This document shows, piece after piece, positions 10,033-19,754 of a stretch of 64,000 nucleotides of DNA (positions are counted from its first letter, which is position 1; each line of letters starts with the position of its first letter). Below the pieces are notes generated by a model that searched no databases, was not told the DNA's origin, and saw only the letters and a list, made by a program, of their open reading frames with translations. The translations under genes were made by a program, and so were the position numbers. Origin of the DNA: Bacteroidales bacterium (lineage in GTDB: Bacteria; Bacteroidota; Bacteroidia; Bacteroidales; UBA932); NCBI GenBank assembly GCA_024693285.1, contig JAILLE010000045.1, positions 61,758 to 125,757 on the forward strand. Direction: 5' to 3'.

Positions 10033-10998
10033 ATGTTTTTGAGTCTTCTCATCGCGGGCGCTCTCTGGCGGGAGCCACAGGCGCCAGTAGGGGAAGACTC
10101 TTTATTGTTTATGTTTTGGAACGTTGAGAACTTTTTTGATTGGAAGCGTGACACGGTTCTTTCCAGCCCGTCTGAAGAAGAGTTCACATCATTCGGAAAG
10201 AGACATTGGACCAAGGCGAAGTTCAACAGAAAATGCCATGCGATCGCGAAGACAGTACTCTGGGTGGCAGACAAGAGAGGAGCGCTTCCTGATGTAATCG
10301 GTTTCGCTGAGGTTGAGAACAGGTTCGTTTTGGAAAAACTGTTATCTGAAACGGTCTTGCGTCGGCTGGATTATTCTATCATACACTATGATTCCCCGGA
10401 TCCCCGAGGAATAGACGTTGCTCTCCTTTACCGTAAAACCAGACTGAAGTTACTGAGTTCCAAACCGTTGAGAGTATATTCGAGAGACGGGCTACCTTTA
10501 TTGACAAGGGATATCCTGTATGCCGGGTTCGAGACGGCCGGCGGGGACAGTATAGCAATCCTCGTCAATCATCACCCTTCAAAATATGGTGACGACTCGT
10601 CCTGGCGCCGGGAGGCGGCGATGGCAAAGCTTTCCGAAATCACGGATTCGTTAGCTAAGGAGGGTTTTGGAAACGTTGTCGCCATGGGAGATTTCAATGA
10701 CACACCAGAGTCGACGAAAGAGTATTCAGGCAAGATGAAAAACCTTGCCGCCCCATTAGCTGCTAAAGGCATCGGAACTATCAAATATTCAGGGAGATGG
10801 GAGATGATAGATATGTTTTTCGTCTCCCCGGAGATAGCCCAAAAGTCCTCATTCCTAGAAATGAAGGTTGAGAAAGTCCCCTTCCTGACGGTCCGGGACA
10901 ACACCCATTCGGGAGAAAAACCCCTTCGCACTTACACCGGACCAAGATATACTGGAGGGGTGAGCGATCATTGTCCAATAACGCTCGTTATTAGATAA
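10033..10998 (+). CDS. Endonuclease/exonuclease/phosphatase (EEP) family protein, probably exported
   Basis: A 321-residue protein of the EEP superfamily. It contains the ordered motifs FWNVENFFD, GFAEVENRF (catalytic Glu), NHHPSK, AMGDFNDTPES (Asp/Asn pair) and the terminal SDHCPI (Asp-His). These are the metal-dependent phosphodiesterase residues of DNase I-like enzymes. The N-terminus is a short hydrophobic stretch suggesting export, though it is weak as a signal peptide. The substrate cannot be told; Bacteroidetes relatives are usually annotated as secreted nucleases. It is transcribed divergently from ychF. Confidence 0.85.
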   Translation: MFLSLLIAGALWREPQAPVGEDSLLFMFWNVENFFDWKRDTVLSSPSEEEFTSFGKRHWTKAKFNRKCHAIAKTVLWVADKRGALPDVIGFAEVENRFVLEKLLSETVLRRLDYSIIHYDSPDPRGIDVALLYRKTRLKLLSSKPLRVYSRDGLPLLTRDILYAGFETAGGDSIAILVNHHPSKYGDDSSWRREAAMAKLSEITDSLAKEGFGNVVAMGDFNDTPESTKEYSGKMKNLAAPLAAKGIGTIKYSGRWEMIDMFFVSPEIAQKSSFLEMKVEKVPFLTVRDNTHSGEKPLRTYTGPRYTGGVSDHCPITLVIR

Positions 10999-11006
10999 TT
11001 ATTTAT

Positions 11007-11014
11007 TATTTTTG
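11007..11014 (+). promoter_or_regulatory. Bacteroidetes -7 promoter element for galK
   Basis: TATTTTTG matches TAnnTTTG fully, in the 54-base gap before galK and about 39 bases before the ATG. It indicates that galK can be transcribed separately from the nuclease gene. A -33 element is not obvious. Confidence 0.5.
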
Positions 11015-11052
11015 TAAAGATGGACAGACGATAACGCTCTAATTACATAATT

Positions 11053-12204
11053 ATGGAAATGAAAACCAAAATCAGGGAAAAATTCAAGACCCTCTATGAG
11101 ACGGAAGGGGAAGTGTTCGCCTCCGCCGGAAGAATCAACCTCATCGGAGAGCATACCGACTACAACGGAGGTTATGTGTTCCCCGGTGCTATTGATTGCG
11201 GCATAATGGCCGAGATCAAGCCTAACGGCACAAAGAAGGTCAAGGCCTTCTCGTTGGACTATGATGAGTATGTTGAGTTTGGCCTTGAAGAAGAGGACAA
11301 GCCGGAGCAGCAATGGGCCCGTTACATCTTCGGAGTCTGCCGCGAGACCATCAAACGCGGAGGCAAAGTTGAGGGCTTCGACTGCGCCTTTGCCGGGGAC
11401 GTCCCCCTTGGCGCCGGTCTCTCATCATCTGCCGCCCTCGAGAGCACTTTCGCATTCGCTATCAACGAGCTTTTCGGTAACAATATTGACAAGTTCGAGT
11501 TGGCGAAGATCGGACAGAGCACAGAGCACAATTACTGCGGGGTCAAGTGTGGTATAATGGACCAGTTCGCCTCCATTTTCGGCAAGAAGGGCTGCTTGAT
11601 CCGTTTGAACTGCAAGACCTTGGAGTACAAGTATTTCCCGTTCGATCCCCAGGGCTATAAGCTGGTTCTGATCGATTCTTGCGTAAAACACGAGCTGGCC
11701 TCATCCGCTTATAACAAGCGCCGCGAGTCCTGCGAGAACGCTGCTGCCGCGATCAAGAAGAATCATCCCGAGGTGGACTTCTTGTCTGACGCTAAACGCG
11801 TTTGGCTTGAGGAGGTCAGGGAAGAGATTCCCGAGGAAGACTTCCTGAGGGCTGAATATGTGATAGGCGAGGTCCAGAGGGTTCTCGATGTCTGCGACGC
11901 TCTTGAGAGGGGAGACTATGAGACCGTGGGTGAGATGATGTATCAGACTCACTTCGGCATGAGCAAGCTCTACGAAGTCAGCTGCCCCGAGTTGGATTTC
12001 CTCAACAAACTGGCTCGCAAGTGCGACGTGACCGGCTCCAGGGTAATGGGTGGAGGCTTTGGTGGCTGCACCATCAACCTGGTCAAGGATGAGCTTTATG
12101 ACGGCTTCATCGCCGCGGTCAAAGAGAAATTCCCCGCTGAATTCGGCCACGATGTCAAGATTTACGACGTCGTGATCAGCGACGGAGCGAGGAAAGTCGA
12201 ATAA
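11053..12204 (+). CDS. galK: Galactokinase
   Basis: A 383-residue GHMP kinase. The galactokinase signature GRINLIGEHTDYNGG lies near residue 25, the ATP-binding loop is PLGAGLSSSAALE, and the C-terminal motif is GGGFGGCTINLV. It phosphorylates galactose to galactose-1-phosphate in the Leloir pathway. galM lies 6.5 kb downstream, and a likely alpha-galactosidase follows further on, so galactose catabolism is represented several times in this segment. No transferase or epimerase gene of the pathway is in the window. Confidence 0.97.
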   Translation: MEMKTKIREKFKTLYETEGEVFASAGRINLIGEHTDYNGGYVFPGAIDCGIMAEIKPNGTKKVKAFSLDYDEYVEFGLEEEDKPEQQWARYIFGVCRETIKRGGKVEGFDCAFAGDVPLGAGLSSSAALESTFAFAINELFGNNIDKFELAKIGQSTEHNYCGVKCGIMDQFASIFGKKGCLIRLNCKTLEYKYFPFDPQGYKLVLIDSCVKHELASSAYNKRRESCENAAAAIKKNHPEVDFLSDAKRVWLEEVREEIPEEDFLRAEYVIGEVQRVLDVCDALERGDYETVGEMMYQTHFGMSKLYEVSCPELDFLNKLARKCDVTGSRVMGGGFGGCTINLVKDELYDGFIAAVKEKFPAEFGHDVKIYDVVISDGARKVE

Positions 12205-12209
12205 GGATT

Positions 12210-12860
12210 TTACCTGAAAAACCTGGCGATCCACCCCTGATCAATGCGGGGAAATCCTCCAGATGGTTTCAAAGCAGGGTTGCGTCGGATTATTCCGGCG
12301 CAATCTTCATATACGTTGAATCCGATTTGAACCACCTGCATGTGACCTTCGGCCGGGTAAGTGAAAGACAGCTCGTTATCTGGTCCATCTATGCGGAAAA
12401 ACTTGAACGGAGCTTCCAACGCGGCCTTGTCACCACCTTTCTCCGCAAGTTCCATCTTGGTGACATACTTGCACATCTCGATAGCGGTGTCGTCAAGCCC
12501 GGCGTCATGAATATTTACTTTCTCAATCAAGGAGCCGACATCATCCACCCGTCTGAAAGTGTAGCCCTCAAGGGCCTCGGAAGCCTTAATCAAACTATCT
12601 TCAATAATCCTGACCTTGTCTTCTCCAACAATTCCAGGAGGGAGGAGCCAGACCATCAGCTTCTCTTCCGGATCATGGTAAATAGTCTGCCCGGAGGCGA
12701 GGTTGGTTTTGCCGCAATGTGGACATTCCCAAAGGAATATGGAGCCGTCTTTGACTCCGGTTTTCAACTCGGGCTCCTCGGCGGTGTTGATCCCGCTATA
12801 ATAGGCGACCTCGTGCTTTTCCCCACAAGAAGAACAGGTGGCTAATAATTTAGTTATCAT
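12210..12860 (-). CDS. CpXC-domain protein
   Basis: A 216-residue protein with two N-terminal cysteine pairs, Cys9/Cys12 (CSSC) and Cys46/Cys49 (CPHC). This is the arrangement of the CpXC domain and probably forms a zinc site. The rest is a soluble alpha/beta region without a recognised catalytic motif. It begins directly after the stop of the small membrane protein, so the three genes from the YeiH-type transporter to here form one transcription unit. Confidence 0.75.
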   Translation of the reverse strand: MITKLLATCSSCGEKHEVAYYSGINTAEEPELKTGVKDGSIFLWECPHCGKTNLASGQTIYHDPEEKLMVWLLPPGIVGEDKVRIIEDSLIKASEALEGYTFRRVDDVGSLIEKVNIHDAGLDDTAIEMCKYVTKMELAEKGGDKAALEAPFKFFRIDGPDNELSFTYPAEGHMQVVQIGFNVYEDCAGIIRRNPALKPSGGFPRIDQGWIARFFR

Positions 12861-13142
12861 TTATTTCCGTTTATCAATCCATACCCAAAGACGGTACATC
12901 AGCCATCCCCAGCAGAGAAAAAGAACCACGTGTACCCAGTAAGGTACCTTCGTGTGATAGCCCTCGTCTTTTATTATATTCTCAAATCCCGGGATGTCGG
13001 CATAATAATATGCGCCGGCTCCGAAATCGTATTCCGGCACCAGTCCAAGGTGACGGCCCATTATCCAACCGGCACAAATCAAAATGGTCACCACCACGAG
13101 GATCGTGACCACTTTGAATATCTTCTCTTTCGTTGTCGCCAC
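12861..13142 (-). CDS. Small membrane protein with two transmembrane helices
   Basis: A 93-residue protein beginning with GTG that shares one base with the stop codon of the transporter gene upstream (TAGTG). Two hydrophobic helices (about residues 10-31, VVTILVVVTILICAGWIMG, and 69-86, VVLFLCWGWLMYRLWVW) flank a tyrosine-rich soluble loop. No family is recognised. The tight coupling suggests an accessory subunit of the transporter or a partner of the CpXC protein. Confidence 0.65.
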   Translation of the reverse strand: MATTKEKIFKVVTILVVVTILICAGWIMGRHLGLVPEYDFGAGAYYYADIPGFENIIKDEGYHTKVPYWVHVVLFLCWGWLMYRLWVWIDKRK

Positions 13143-14494
13143 TACTTGAAGAGGTCGAGGACGGGAACGTCAAAGACCACTCCTGAGAGCAGGAACCAGA
13201 CGGCGAACAAGGTGAGGGCGATGTTGAACATCTGGCCGACAATGTAGAGCCAGAGAACCTTTCCGCCATGCATTTGCTTGGCCAGTTCCTTGAAATTGGT
13301 GTCTAGTCCGATGCTTGTGAAAGCCAGAACGAAAGCCCAGTTCTTGTACTGGTCGAGAACGCCATTGATTTCCTTGACGGCGGCACCTCCGAAGATCGGC
13401 TGGATAAGGAAAGAAGCGATCAGCGAAGCGACGAAGAAACCGATGATGAATTTCGGGAAGCGTGTCCAGATCTCACCGGCTCCGACCTTCTTCTCAGAAG
13501 TCTTGTCAACCCTTGTCGCGAAGAATATAGCGACGGCGAAGGCGATGAACCCGATCAGGATATTCTGGATCATCTTGACGAGGGAAGCCACCTGCTCAGC
13601 CTCGGGGCCGAGAGCGCTACCGGCGAGAACCACGGCTCCGGTGGAGTCGACAGTTCCTCCGATCAAGGCGCCACCCATCAGCTGGTTCATTCCGACAGCC
13701 TTTATGATCATAGGTTCGAAAACCATCATCAAAATCGTGAATATGATAGAAATCGAGATGGCGATCGAGAGGTCATCCTTCTTTGCTCCCGAAGCTGCTC
13801 CCGTGGCGATGGCGGCAGATGTGCCGCAAACAGAAGTAGCTGAAGCTAAAGTGATCACCAGCGGCTTATTGTCAATCTTCAGGATCTTTGTCCCGAGCCA
13901 CCACATGAATATGATGACGATAGGAGTGACAATCCATGCGATTCCGAGTCCATAGAGGCCGAACTTGGCGATGTTGGAGAAGAGCACGGAGAAACCCATA
14001 ATGACGAGACCGGTCTTGATATAGAACTCGGTTTTGATCGCAGGTTTGAGCCAATCGGGGACCCCAACGGTGTTGGATATCAACAGACCTATGAGAAGAG
14101 CCCAGAAAGCCCATTCAAGATAGCGGTTGAGGGTGAACTCGGCGCTGATGAAACGCACGACCAAAGCTATCACAAACAGACAGAGGAAAGCCGGGATGTA
14201 CTTCTTGACACTCCCACCCTGAAGTTTGACTCCAAGAGTGAATAGCGTGCAGAGCACAACCACCGTGACAATCAGTTTGCGCCAGAAAACCCAAGCTCCA
14301 AGTTGCTGAGCGAGAGGAACCGCCTTTGTCGCGGCGGATTCGCCCACGGCCCAGGTGGAAAACTTGACAGCCGAGAAATCAAAGGCTTTGGTAAGGACCG
14401 CGACGCAGGCGATAAGGATCACGATGAAGCCTATCCATACGGCTTGCCAGTCCTCTTTTCCCCAGAAAGCGGAGACAGTCTTGCTTTTTTCCAT
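13142..14494 (-). CDS. YeiH/PSE-family putative transporter (UPF0324-type)
   Basis: A 450-residue polytopic membrane protein with about ten or more helices and conserved segments typical of the putative sulfate exporter/YeiH family: LLIGLLISNTVGVPDWLKPAIKT, KTGLVIMGFSVLF, CGTSAAIATG and SALGPEAEQVASLVKMIQN. The substrate is not established for most members, so the sulfate label should be read as a family name. It has an extra N-terminal membrane segment compared with the usual 330-350 residues. It is coupled to a small membrane protein and a CpXC protein. Confidence 0.85.
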   Translation of the reverse strand: MEKSKTVSAFWGKEDWQAVWIGFIVILIACVAVLTKAFDFSAVKFSTWAVGESAATKAVPLAQQLGAWVFWRKLIVTVVVLCTLFTLGVKLQGGSVKKYIPAFLCLFVIALVVRFISAEFTLNRYLEWAFWALLIGLLISNTVGVPDWLKPAIKTEFYIKTGLVIMGFSVLFSNIAKFGLYGLGIAWIVTPIVIIFMWWLGTKILKIDNKPLVITLASATSVCGTSAAIATGAASGAKKDDLSIAISISIIFTILMMVFEPMIIKAVGMNQLMGGALIGGTVDSTGAVVLAGSALGPEAEQVASLVKMIQNILIGFIAFAVAIFFATRVDKTSEKKVGAGEIWTRFPKFIIGFFVASLIASFLIQPIFGGAAVKEINGVLDQYKNWAFVLAFTSIGLDTNFKELAKQMHGGKVLWLYIVGQMFNIALTLFAVWFLLSGVVFDVPVLDLFK

Positions 14495-14546
14495 ATAATT
14501 GATGAATTAGTAAAATGTTCTACTAATTCACAAATATAAGAAAAAA

Positions 14547-17500
14547 TCATAACGAAACACTGAATATAGCTCCGAAGTAATCTTTCATGAGTCCCTCGGT
14601 TTTGAATTTCCCGATCTCTTTCCAGAAGTTTCTGGCGTAACGGACCCCAATCTGGGTGTCGTAAGGCAGCCAGAAAAAGTTGCCGAGATTGAGTGCGAGA
14701 TCGGCGCCGACGCTTATCAAATTCTCTGACTGGACCTTCGCGTTGTTTATGAGGTACTTGTCCGAAACATCGAACTTCGCGTATGAATAGTCAGCGAAAG
14801 GCGTGAGTGTGAAATTCTTAATATAGGCTATAGGGCAGATTCCAGACCAATCCAGGTTGAGGAACTTTATAGCGTAGTCAAATGTGAGCTTGTATCTCAT
14901 CGGCGAACAGGAATTCAGGACAGACCTTATATTGCTGTCCGCGAAACCCCTCGGGACAAAGTTGACAGGACTGTCCGGGAAGCTCACTTCACCGCCACCA
15001 ACCTTTGCTCCGAAAGTGGCGGAAAGCCGGATTCCCTGGTCCTGCAATATGCCGGGAAGATAACCGTAAGTGTATATGTATGCGGTATTTCCGTAGTAAA
15101 GGGAATGGCCGGGCCGTGTCCTGAGTCCGACTTCCGCACCGATTCCAAGCGAAGGATATGCTTGCGCGGGGGCTTTTGTCCTCATCACGTAACCCCTCAG
15201 GGAGAAGTCCAAGGTGGACACATAAGAAACATTGTCTTGGTAAAGAGTCGAGACTTCTTTGACTGTTTTTTGCCCGTCTGTCTCTTCTTCAACCCGGAAA
15301 CTGATCTTGTCGTTTATCCGGTCGTTGGTGAATCGGTACTTGACCTGCGGAACAAGCCCTCTCGAGATGCCTCCAGAGCTGAAATTGAAAGGGATATACA
15401 GCTTCAAAGAACTATCAAGATATGGTCTTGAGGCTATCCTTTTTCCGCCGGTGAATATGGCCACCGCATTATCTTCCGCCCGTACTTGCTGAACCCTTTG
15501 GTAGTATTTAGCGGCCCTGTCACCGAAATCAGCGGACAACTCGATGACCGGGAACAAGCCGTTATAGGTGTATTTGATATGGCCGGAATGTCTCCATATT
15601 CCTTCAAGATCAGGATCGGGATGAACATTGTAGCCTACGAACCCGGCGCCGTCTCCGACCAGGTTTTGGAAAATAGCCGTCGCGCCAAGAGAAGTGGTCT
15701 TGTAATATTCGTCCAGGCTGGTGCTTTCCACATTGTCATAGTTGAAATACACCGGAGCCCAAGAGTGGATTACAGGGGAAAGTTTCCTGTGGCGCCGGGG
15801 TTCAGAGAACGAAGGTTCGGGTTGTTCAAAGACAGCGTCCCACTCATCTCCGGCGAGGGCTTTCTCCTGTGCGGACAGTGTCTCCGCGACATGATACTTA
15901 TGAATATCATCAAATGCTACCGTCTTCAGAATCAAGTCCTTAACCGGAGTGGCGTAAATCATCCACCCCTGCTTGTAAGATTCGGGTTTGTCCGAAGGAG
16001 CCAGCGAGGAATAGAACAAGGTGTCGGCGGCGTTGTTGAAAACAGGAGAGGAAATCCCATAACGGGAGGAGGTGACTTGGCTCAGTTTGCCGGAACCGAT
16101 CTCAAGCAAGTACAGCTCTCGCGCCCCAGTCCGGTCGCAGATAAAAGACAGTGCCGGCCCTTCGGTAAGTCCGGCTCCTTTGAAAGGCCGAAGAGTTGAC
16201 AGCTCAACAGGTTGAGGACCAACTATTTCTCTTAAAGGATCAAGGACGTATATCCCCATACCATGCTCTGAAAGGCCGGCCGCATAAAGTTTGTCATTTA
16301 CCCATGCGGCTTCCGTAAACTGCACAGAATCAGGTGCTTCTATAAACCTCTCAATAACCCCGTCAGAAGAATTCAGGACCACGATCCTTGATCCTCCTTT
16401 ACGCGGATATTCTGTCACGGCTACTTTCTGCCCGTCGGGTGATGGGGCCGGATTGAAATACCGTCCTGAGGTTGTGAGGTCATGGACCTTTGCGGGGTTG
16501 GATGTGTCCACAAAACGGATTCTGGAAGATCCTCCGAGAGACCATCTAAAATGGGGAACATTCTCTGACCACCATACCTTGTCTCCCGCCCTGTCATAAG
16601 CCAAGGGGCTGGTATAGGAAGCGAAAGACCGTACCCTTGCCTCCTCTCCTGAAGCCGAGGATCTCACCAGGCTGTTTGCGACCGTGAGACCGCCCTTTTT
16701 TGACCATAGGACGCCATCCTTGTCAATCACTGTTCCTGAATATGTCGTGTGCCTCCAAGGAGCGGCGGAGACTTGAGAGGCAACCATGAAGGGCCCTCTG
16801 GCGTCCGCCTCCGCATTCCAGATGTCATGGTTCGCCGCGAGAATCGTGTTGAAAGACTTGGTGAGGTTCATCCCGCTGGTGGCCTTCGCCGTCTTGTTCA
16901 GGACGAACAGCCCCATCTTTCTTACTCTTGAGAAATAATCCTGAGTGAAAAGCGGGTCGTCAAAGAATACCCTCATTCCCGAGACAAGCAAGTAGCCTGC
17001 CCGGTAATGATCAGGTGTGTAGTATCTGTCGGAACCCAGCGACCATCTCCAGTAATCCCGGTAGTCCCCGCAATCCAGAGCCGGGACCATATATTCCAAG
17101 AACGAGGCTTGACGACCCCTACCAGACTGTGTCATAGCTGTTTCCGTCGTGACCGCATCTCCTTCCAGCAGGGTCGGTCCGGGGTAAAGACCAGCAACCG
17201 CACCGGCAATCAGCTCTCCGACAATATAGTTGAAAACCTTGAATCCACCGCCAGCTCCGGCCTGCATTTGGGAAGCGTGCCGTCCCTCATGGATCGCTAG
17301 AAGTTTTACCCAGGGAATAGGTGTAGGGGAATATGGATCCAGGACAGTGTATATGTCCATTCTTTTGGGCGCCCATGCGACGGAGGCGTTGGCGACCGGG
17401 TTGAAACTATGCAATACGACAGGTAACCGTCCCGAGTGATATTCTCCTATTCTCATCCCGGAAGACCACCCTACCGCTGTCCTGGCCTTTTCAAGCCAAG

Positions 17501-17672
17501 ATCCATAGACCACGGCAAGAGAGTCCTCGCCTTCCGGATAAATAACCCTGAAGTTTGGAGAGTCCATCCTCATCCACTTCACGTTTCCAGGATCCTCTCC
17601 TGTAAGAGAGAACTGTGCCTTCAGTGTGCAGCATGAGAGGGCGAGTAGGAAGATAAGCGCCAATCGTTTCAT
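14547..17672 (-). CDS. Large secreted protein: HExxH metalloprotease-like, beta-propeller and C-terminal barrel
   Basis: A 1041-residue protein with a signal peptide ending at LKAQ. Residues 25-200 look like a peptidase MA-type gluzincin: HEGRH at 128-132 and a downstream LLEGDAVTTE that may supply the third zinc ligand. Residues of about 300-620 contain TolB/WD40-like propeller blades (NPAPSPDGQKVAVTEYP, GPALSFICDRTGARELYLLEIGSG). The remaining 400 residues resemble a surface-antigen-type outer-membrane barrel ending in FGAIFSVSL. An outer-membrane-anchored metalloprotease is a reasonable reading, but its substrate is unknown. A -7-like TATCTTCG at 17681-17688 (minus) would leave almost no leader, so I do not rely on it. 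Confidence 0.7.
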   Translation of the reverse strand: MKRLALIFLLALSCCTLKAQFSLTGEDPGNVKWMRMDSPNFRVIYPEGEDSLAVVYGSWLEKARTAVGWSSGMRIGEYHSGRLPVVLHSFNPVANASVAWAPKRMDIYTVLDPYSPTPIPWVKLLAIHEGRHASQMQAGAGGGFKVFNYIVGELIAGAVAGLYPGPTLLEGDAVTTETAMTQSGRGRQASFLEYMVPALDCGDYRDYWRWSLGSDRYYTPDHYRAGYLLVSGMRVFFDDPLFTQDYFSRVRKMGLFVLNKTAKATSGMNLTKSFNTILAANHDIWNAEADARGPFMVASQVSAAPWRHTTYSGTVIDKDGVLWSKKGGLTVANSLVRSSASGEEARVRSFASYTSPLAYDRAGDKVWWSENVPHFRWSLGGSSRIRFVDTSNPAKVHDLTTSGRYFNPAPSPDGQKVAVTEYPRKGGSRIVVLNSSDGVIERFIEAPDSVQFTEAAWVNDKLYAAGLSEHGMGIYVLDPLREIVGPQPVELSTLRPFKGAGLTEGPALSFICDRTGARELYLLEIGSGKLSQVTSSRYGISSPVFNNAADTLFYSSLAPSDKPESYKQGWMIYATPVKDLILKTVAFDDIHKYHVAETLSAQEKALAGDEWDAVFEQPEPSFSEPRRHRKLSPVIHSWAPVYFNYDNVESTSLDEYYKTTSLGATAIFQNLVGDGAGFVGYNVHPDPDLEGIWRHSGHIKYTYNGLFPVIELSADFGDRAAKYYQRVQQVRAEDNAVAIFTGGKRIASRPYLDSSLKLYIPFNFSSGGISRGLVPQVKYRFTNDRINDKISFRVEEETDGQKTVKEVSTLYQDNVSYVSTLDFSLRGYVMRTKAPAQAYPSLGIGAEVGLRTRPGHSLYYGNTAYIYTYGYLPGILQDQGIRLSATFGAKVGGGEVSFPDSPVNFVPRGFADSNIRSVLNSCSPMRYKLTFDYAIKFLNLDWSGICPIAYIKNFTLTPFADYSYAKFDVSDKYLINNAKVQSENLISVGADLALNLGNFFWLPYDTQIGVRYARNFWKEIGKFKTEGLMKDYFGAIFSVSL

Positions 17673-17710
17673 TTGTGGGACGAAGATAAAGAAATCTGAT
17701 AAGTTTTAAG

Positions 17711-17718
17711 TAAATTTG
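17711..17718 (+). promoter_or_regulatory. Bacteroidetes -7 promoter element
   Basis: TAAATTTG matches TAnnTTTG, 22 bases before the ATG of the DUF5106-type lipoprotein and in the gap between divergent genes. No clear -33 box is visible. Confidence 0.45.
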
Positions 17719-17739
17719 TGAGAATAACTGTTTTCTTTT

Positions 17740-18693
17740 ATGCGGGTTTTTCGACAGTTTTCCATAATTCTGGCAGCGGCTATCCTTCTCGCCTCTTGCG
17801 GCGGAAAGGTTAAGACCCCGACGCTCCGGAGTTTCCCGCCACCGCCTCAGGTGCCGTCTGTCGTGACTGATCCGCAGGAAATGGCGGGATACGTCTCGAC
17901 CCATTTCTGGGACGCATTCCTTTCGGGGACATATCCTTGCGACTCTTCTTTGGTCAATGGCGTTCCCGCAGACGATGTGGAATCAGCCGTAGGCCGGTTC
18001 GTGACGATACTGGAAACTGTGTGCGAACGCCCTACCGCCATCAAGGCCATGGACGATTTCTTCCAGAAAGTCAATGATTTCCAGGCTCAGAATCCATCTT
18101 CCAACGTATACGGTTATTTTATGAAGATGGTCGAGAAATATCTTTACGACCCTAATTCCCCTGTTCGTGACGAGGATTTGTACCTGCCTTATATCAAGGG
18201 TCTGGTCAATTCGGATCTGACCCCCGAAGATATGAAACCCGCATATTCAAGGGATGTGAAGATGTGTTCCTTGAACCAAGTTGGGACCAAGGCCGCGGAC
18301 ATAAAGTTCACAGGTCTTGACGGCAGGGTCCTGACCCTTTACGGGATAAAGTCTGACAATGTCCTGCTGCTTTTCTCCAATCCCGGTTGCCCCAATTGCG
18401 AGGAGGTGATATCTACCCTTACTGGAAACGAGCGTTTTAATGAGGCGATCAGTACTGGCAAGCTCACGGTGGTCAACCTGTACATTGATCTCGAGGTTGA
18501 CAAGTGGAAAGCCTTGGCTTCGGAATATCCCAAGGCGTGGACAAATGGTTACGATCAGGACTATACCATCCGGAAAGACTTGACTTACAACGTCCGGGCT
18601 ATCCCTTCGTTATATCTTTTGGACAAAGACAAGAAGGTGGTTATGAAAGACGCTCCGATTGAGAAGGTCCTCCCTTATCTTGAGAATATTTAA
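17740..18693 (+). CDS. DUF5106-type lipoprotein with thioredoxin-like domain
   Basis: A 317-residue protein with a lipobox LLASC (Cys20). A DUF5106-like helical region spans about residues 45-180, and a thioredoxin-like domain starts with GTKAADIKFTGLDGRVLTLYGI. It carries a CPNC pair (NPGCPNCEE) and a cis-proline segment RAIPSLYLLD. This matches Bacteroidetes periplasmic thiol-disulfide lipoproteins related to TlpA/ResA. The likely role is redox handling of envelope proteins. galM follows 11 bases later. Confidence 0.85.
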   Translation: MRVFRQFSIILAAAILLASCGGKVKTPTLRSFPPPPQVPSVVTDPQEMAGYVSTHFWDAFLSGTYPCDSSLVNGVPADDVESAVGRFVTILETVCERPTAIKAMDDFFQKVNDFQAQNPSSNVYGYFMKMVEKYLYDPNSPVRDEDLYLPYIKGLVNSDLTPEDMKPAYSRDVKMCSLNQVGTKAADIKFTGLDGRVLTLYGIKSDNVLLLFSNPGCPNCEEVISTLTGNERFNEAISTGKLTVVNLYIDLEVDKWKALASEYPKAWTNGYDQDYTIRKDLTYNVRAIPSLYLLDKDKKVVMKDAPIEKVLPYLENI

Positions 18694-18704
18694 ACACTAA
18701 TGAT

Positions 18705-19754
18705 ATGAAGATCACAAAGGAAATTTGGGGCAATGGCCCTGACGGAAAAGAGATTATTCTTTACACCATCAAGAACGGGAGCGGCGCCTTCGTCAGGCTC
18801 TCGAGTGTCGGAGCCGGAATCGTCTCCATAGCTGTCCCGGACAAGGACGGAAAACTTGCTGATGTGGTCTTGGGATATCCTGACGCGGCCAGCTATTTCG
18901 CTGACGGCCCCTGCGCGGGGAAATGCCCTGGAAGATATGCCAACAGGATCGCCAAAGGGAAATTCACCCTTGACGGTGTCGAATATACCCTGCCTATTAA
19001 CAACGGTCCCAACCACCTTCACGGAGGTCCTCAAGGATTTCAGAACCAAGTGTGGGACAGCAGGATAGCTGAGGACGCGGTAGAGTTCATGTATTTCGCG
19101 GAGGACGGCGAGGCCGGATATCCGGGTAACGTGAAGGTTGTCGCACGTTACGAGTGGGGAGATGACAACGCTCTCAAGCTCTATCTGACCGCCAGGTCGG
19201 ACAAGGCCACCGTCATCAATCTTACCAATCATGCTTATTTCAACCTCAACGGAGAGGGCAACGGGGATATTCTCGGCCACGAGTTGAAACTCAATGCTTC
19301 CGTATACCTTCCGACCGACGAGACCCTGATCCCGCTTGGTGAGCCGGATCCTGTCGCCGGAACCCCTATGGATTTCCAGGAATTCAAGAAGATTGGAGCC
19401 GAAATCAAGGATGATTTCCCCGCTTTGAAGTATGGTAAGGGATATGACAACTGCTGGATGATAAATGGTTACGAGCCTGGCCAGCTGCAGTCCGCCGCCA
19501 AGCTGTATTCCCCCCAGAGCGGCCGTATGCTGGAGGTGCTGACTACCCAGCCCGCTGTCCAAGTCTACACTGGTAACTGGCTTGCGGGTTGCCCCATGGG
19601 TAAATGCGGCCGTTCCTATTTTGACTACGAAGGAGTAGCCATTGAGTGCCAGCACTGCCCTGATTCTCCGAACAAACCCGAGTATCCGACCACGGTCCTG
19701 CGTCCTGAGGATACTTTTGAAGAGGCTATCATCTGGCAATTCTCTGTGGTATGA
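18705..19754 (+). CDS. galM: Aldose 1-epimerase (galactose mutarotase)
   Basis: A 349-residue protein of the GalM fold. It shows the conserved [12 protein letters not shown] region, [13 protein letters not shown] with the substrate His, and [13 protein letters not shown] with the catalytic His. [15 protein letters not shown] lies near the C-terminus, where the catalytic Glu of the family is. No signal peptide is present, so it acts in the cytoplasm and interconverts alpha and beta galactose ahead of GalK. It overlaps thyA by four bases (ATGA). Confidence 0.95.
   Translation: MKITKEIWGNGPDGKEIILYTIKNGSGAFVRLSSVGAGIVSIAVPDKDGKLADVVLGYPDAASYFADGPCAGKCPGRYANRIAKGKFTLDGVEYTLPINNGPNHLHGGPQGFQNQVWDSRIAEDAVEFMYFAEDGEAGYPGNVKVVARYEWGDDNALKLYLTARSDKATVINLTNHAYFNLNGEGNGDILGHELKLNASVYLPTDETLIPLGEPDPVAGTPMDFQEFKKIGAEIKDDFPALKYGKGYDNCWMINGYEPGQLQSAAKLYSPQSGRMLEVLTTQPAVQVYTGNWLAGCPMGKCGRSYFDYEGVAIECQHCPDSPNKPEYPTTVLRPEDTFEEAIIWQFSVV

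Noticed and set aside
18690..19739. 349-residue open frame antisense to galM
   Set aside because: It mirrors galM almost exactly, has no recognisable domain, and arises from codon bias; galM has full catalytic motifs.
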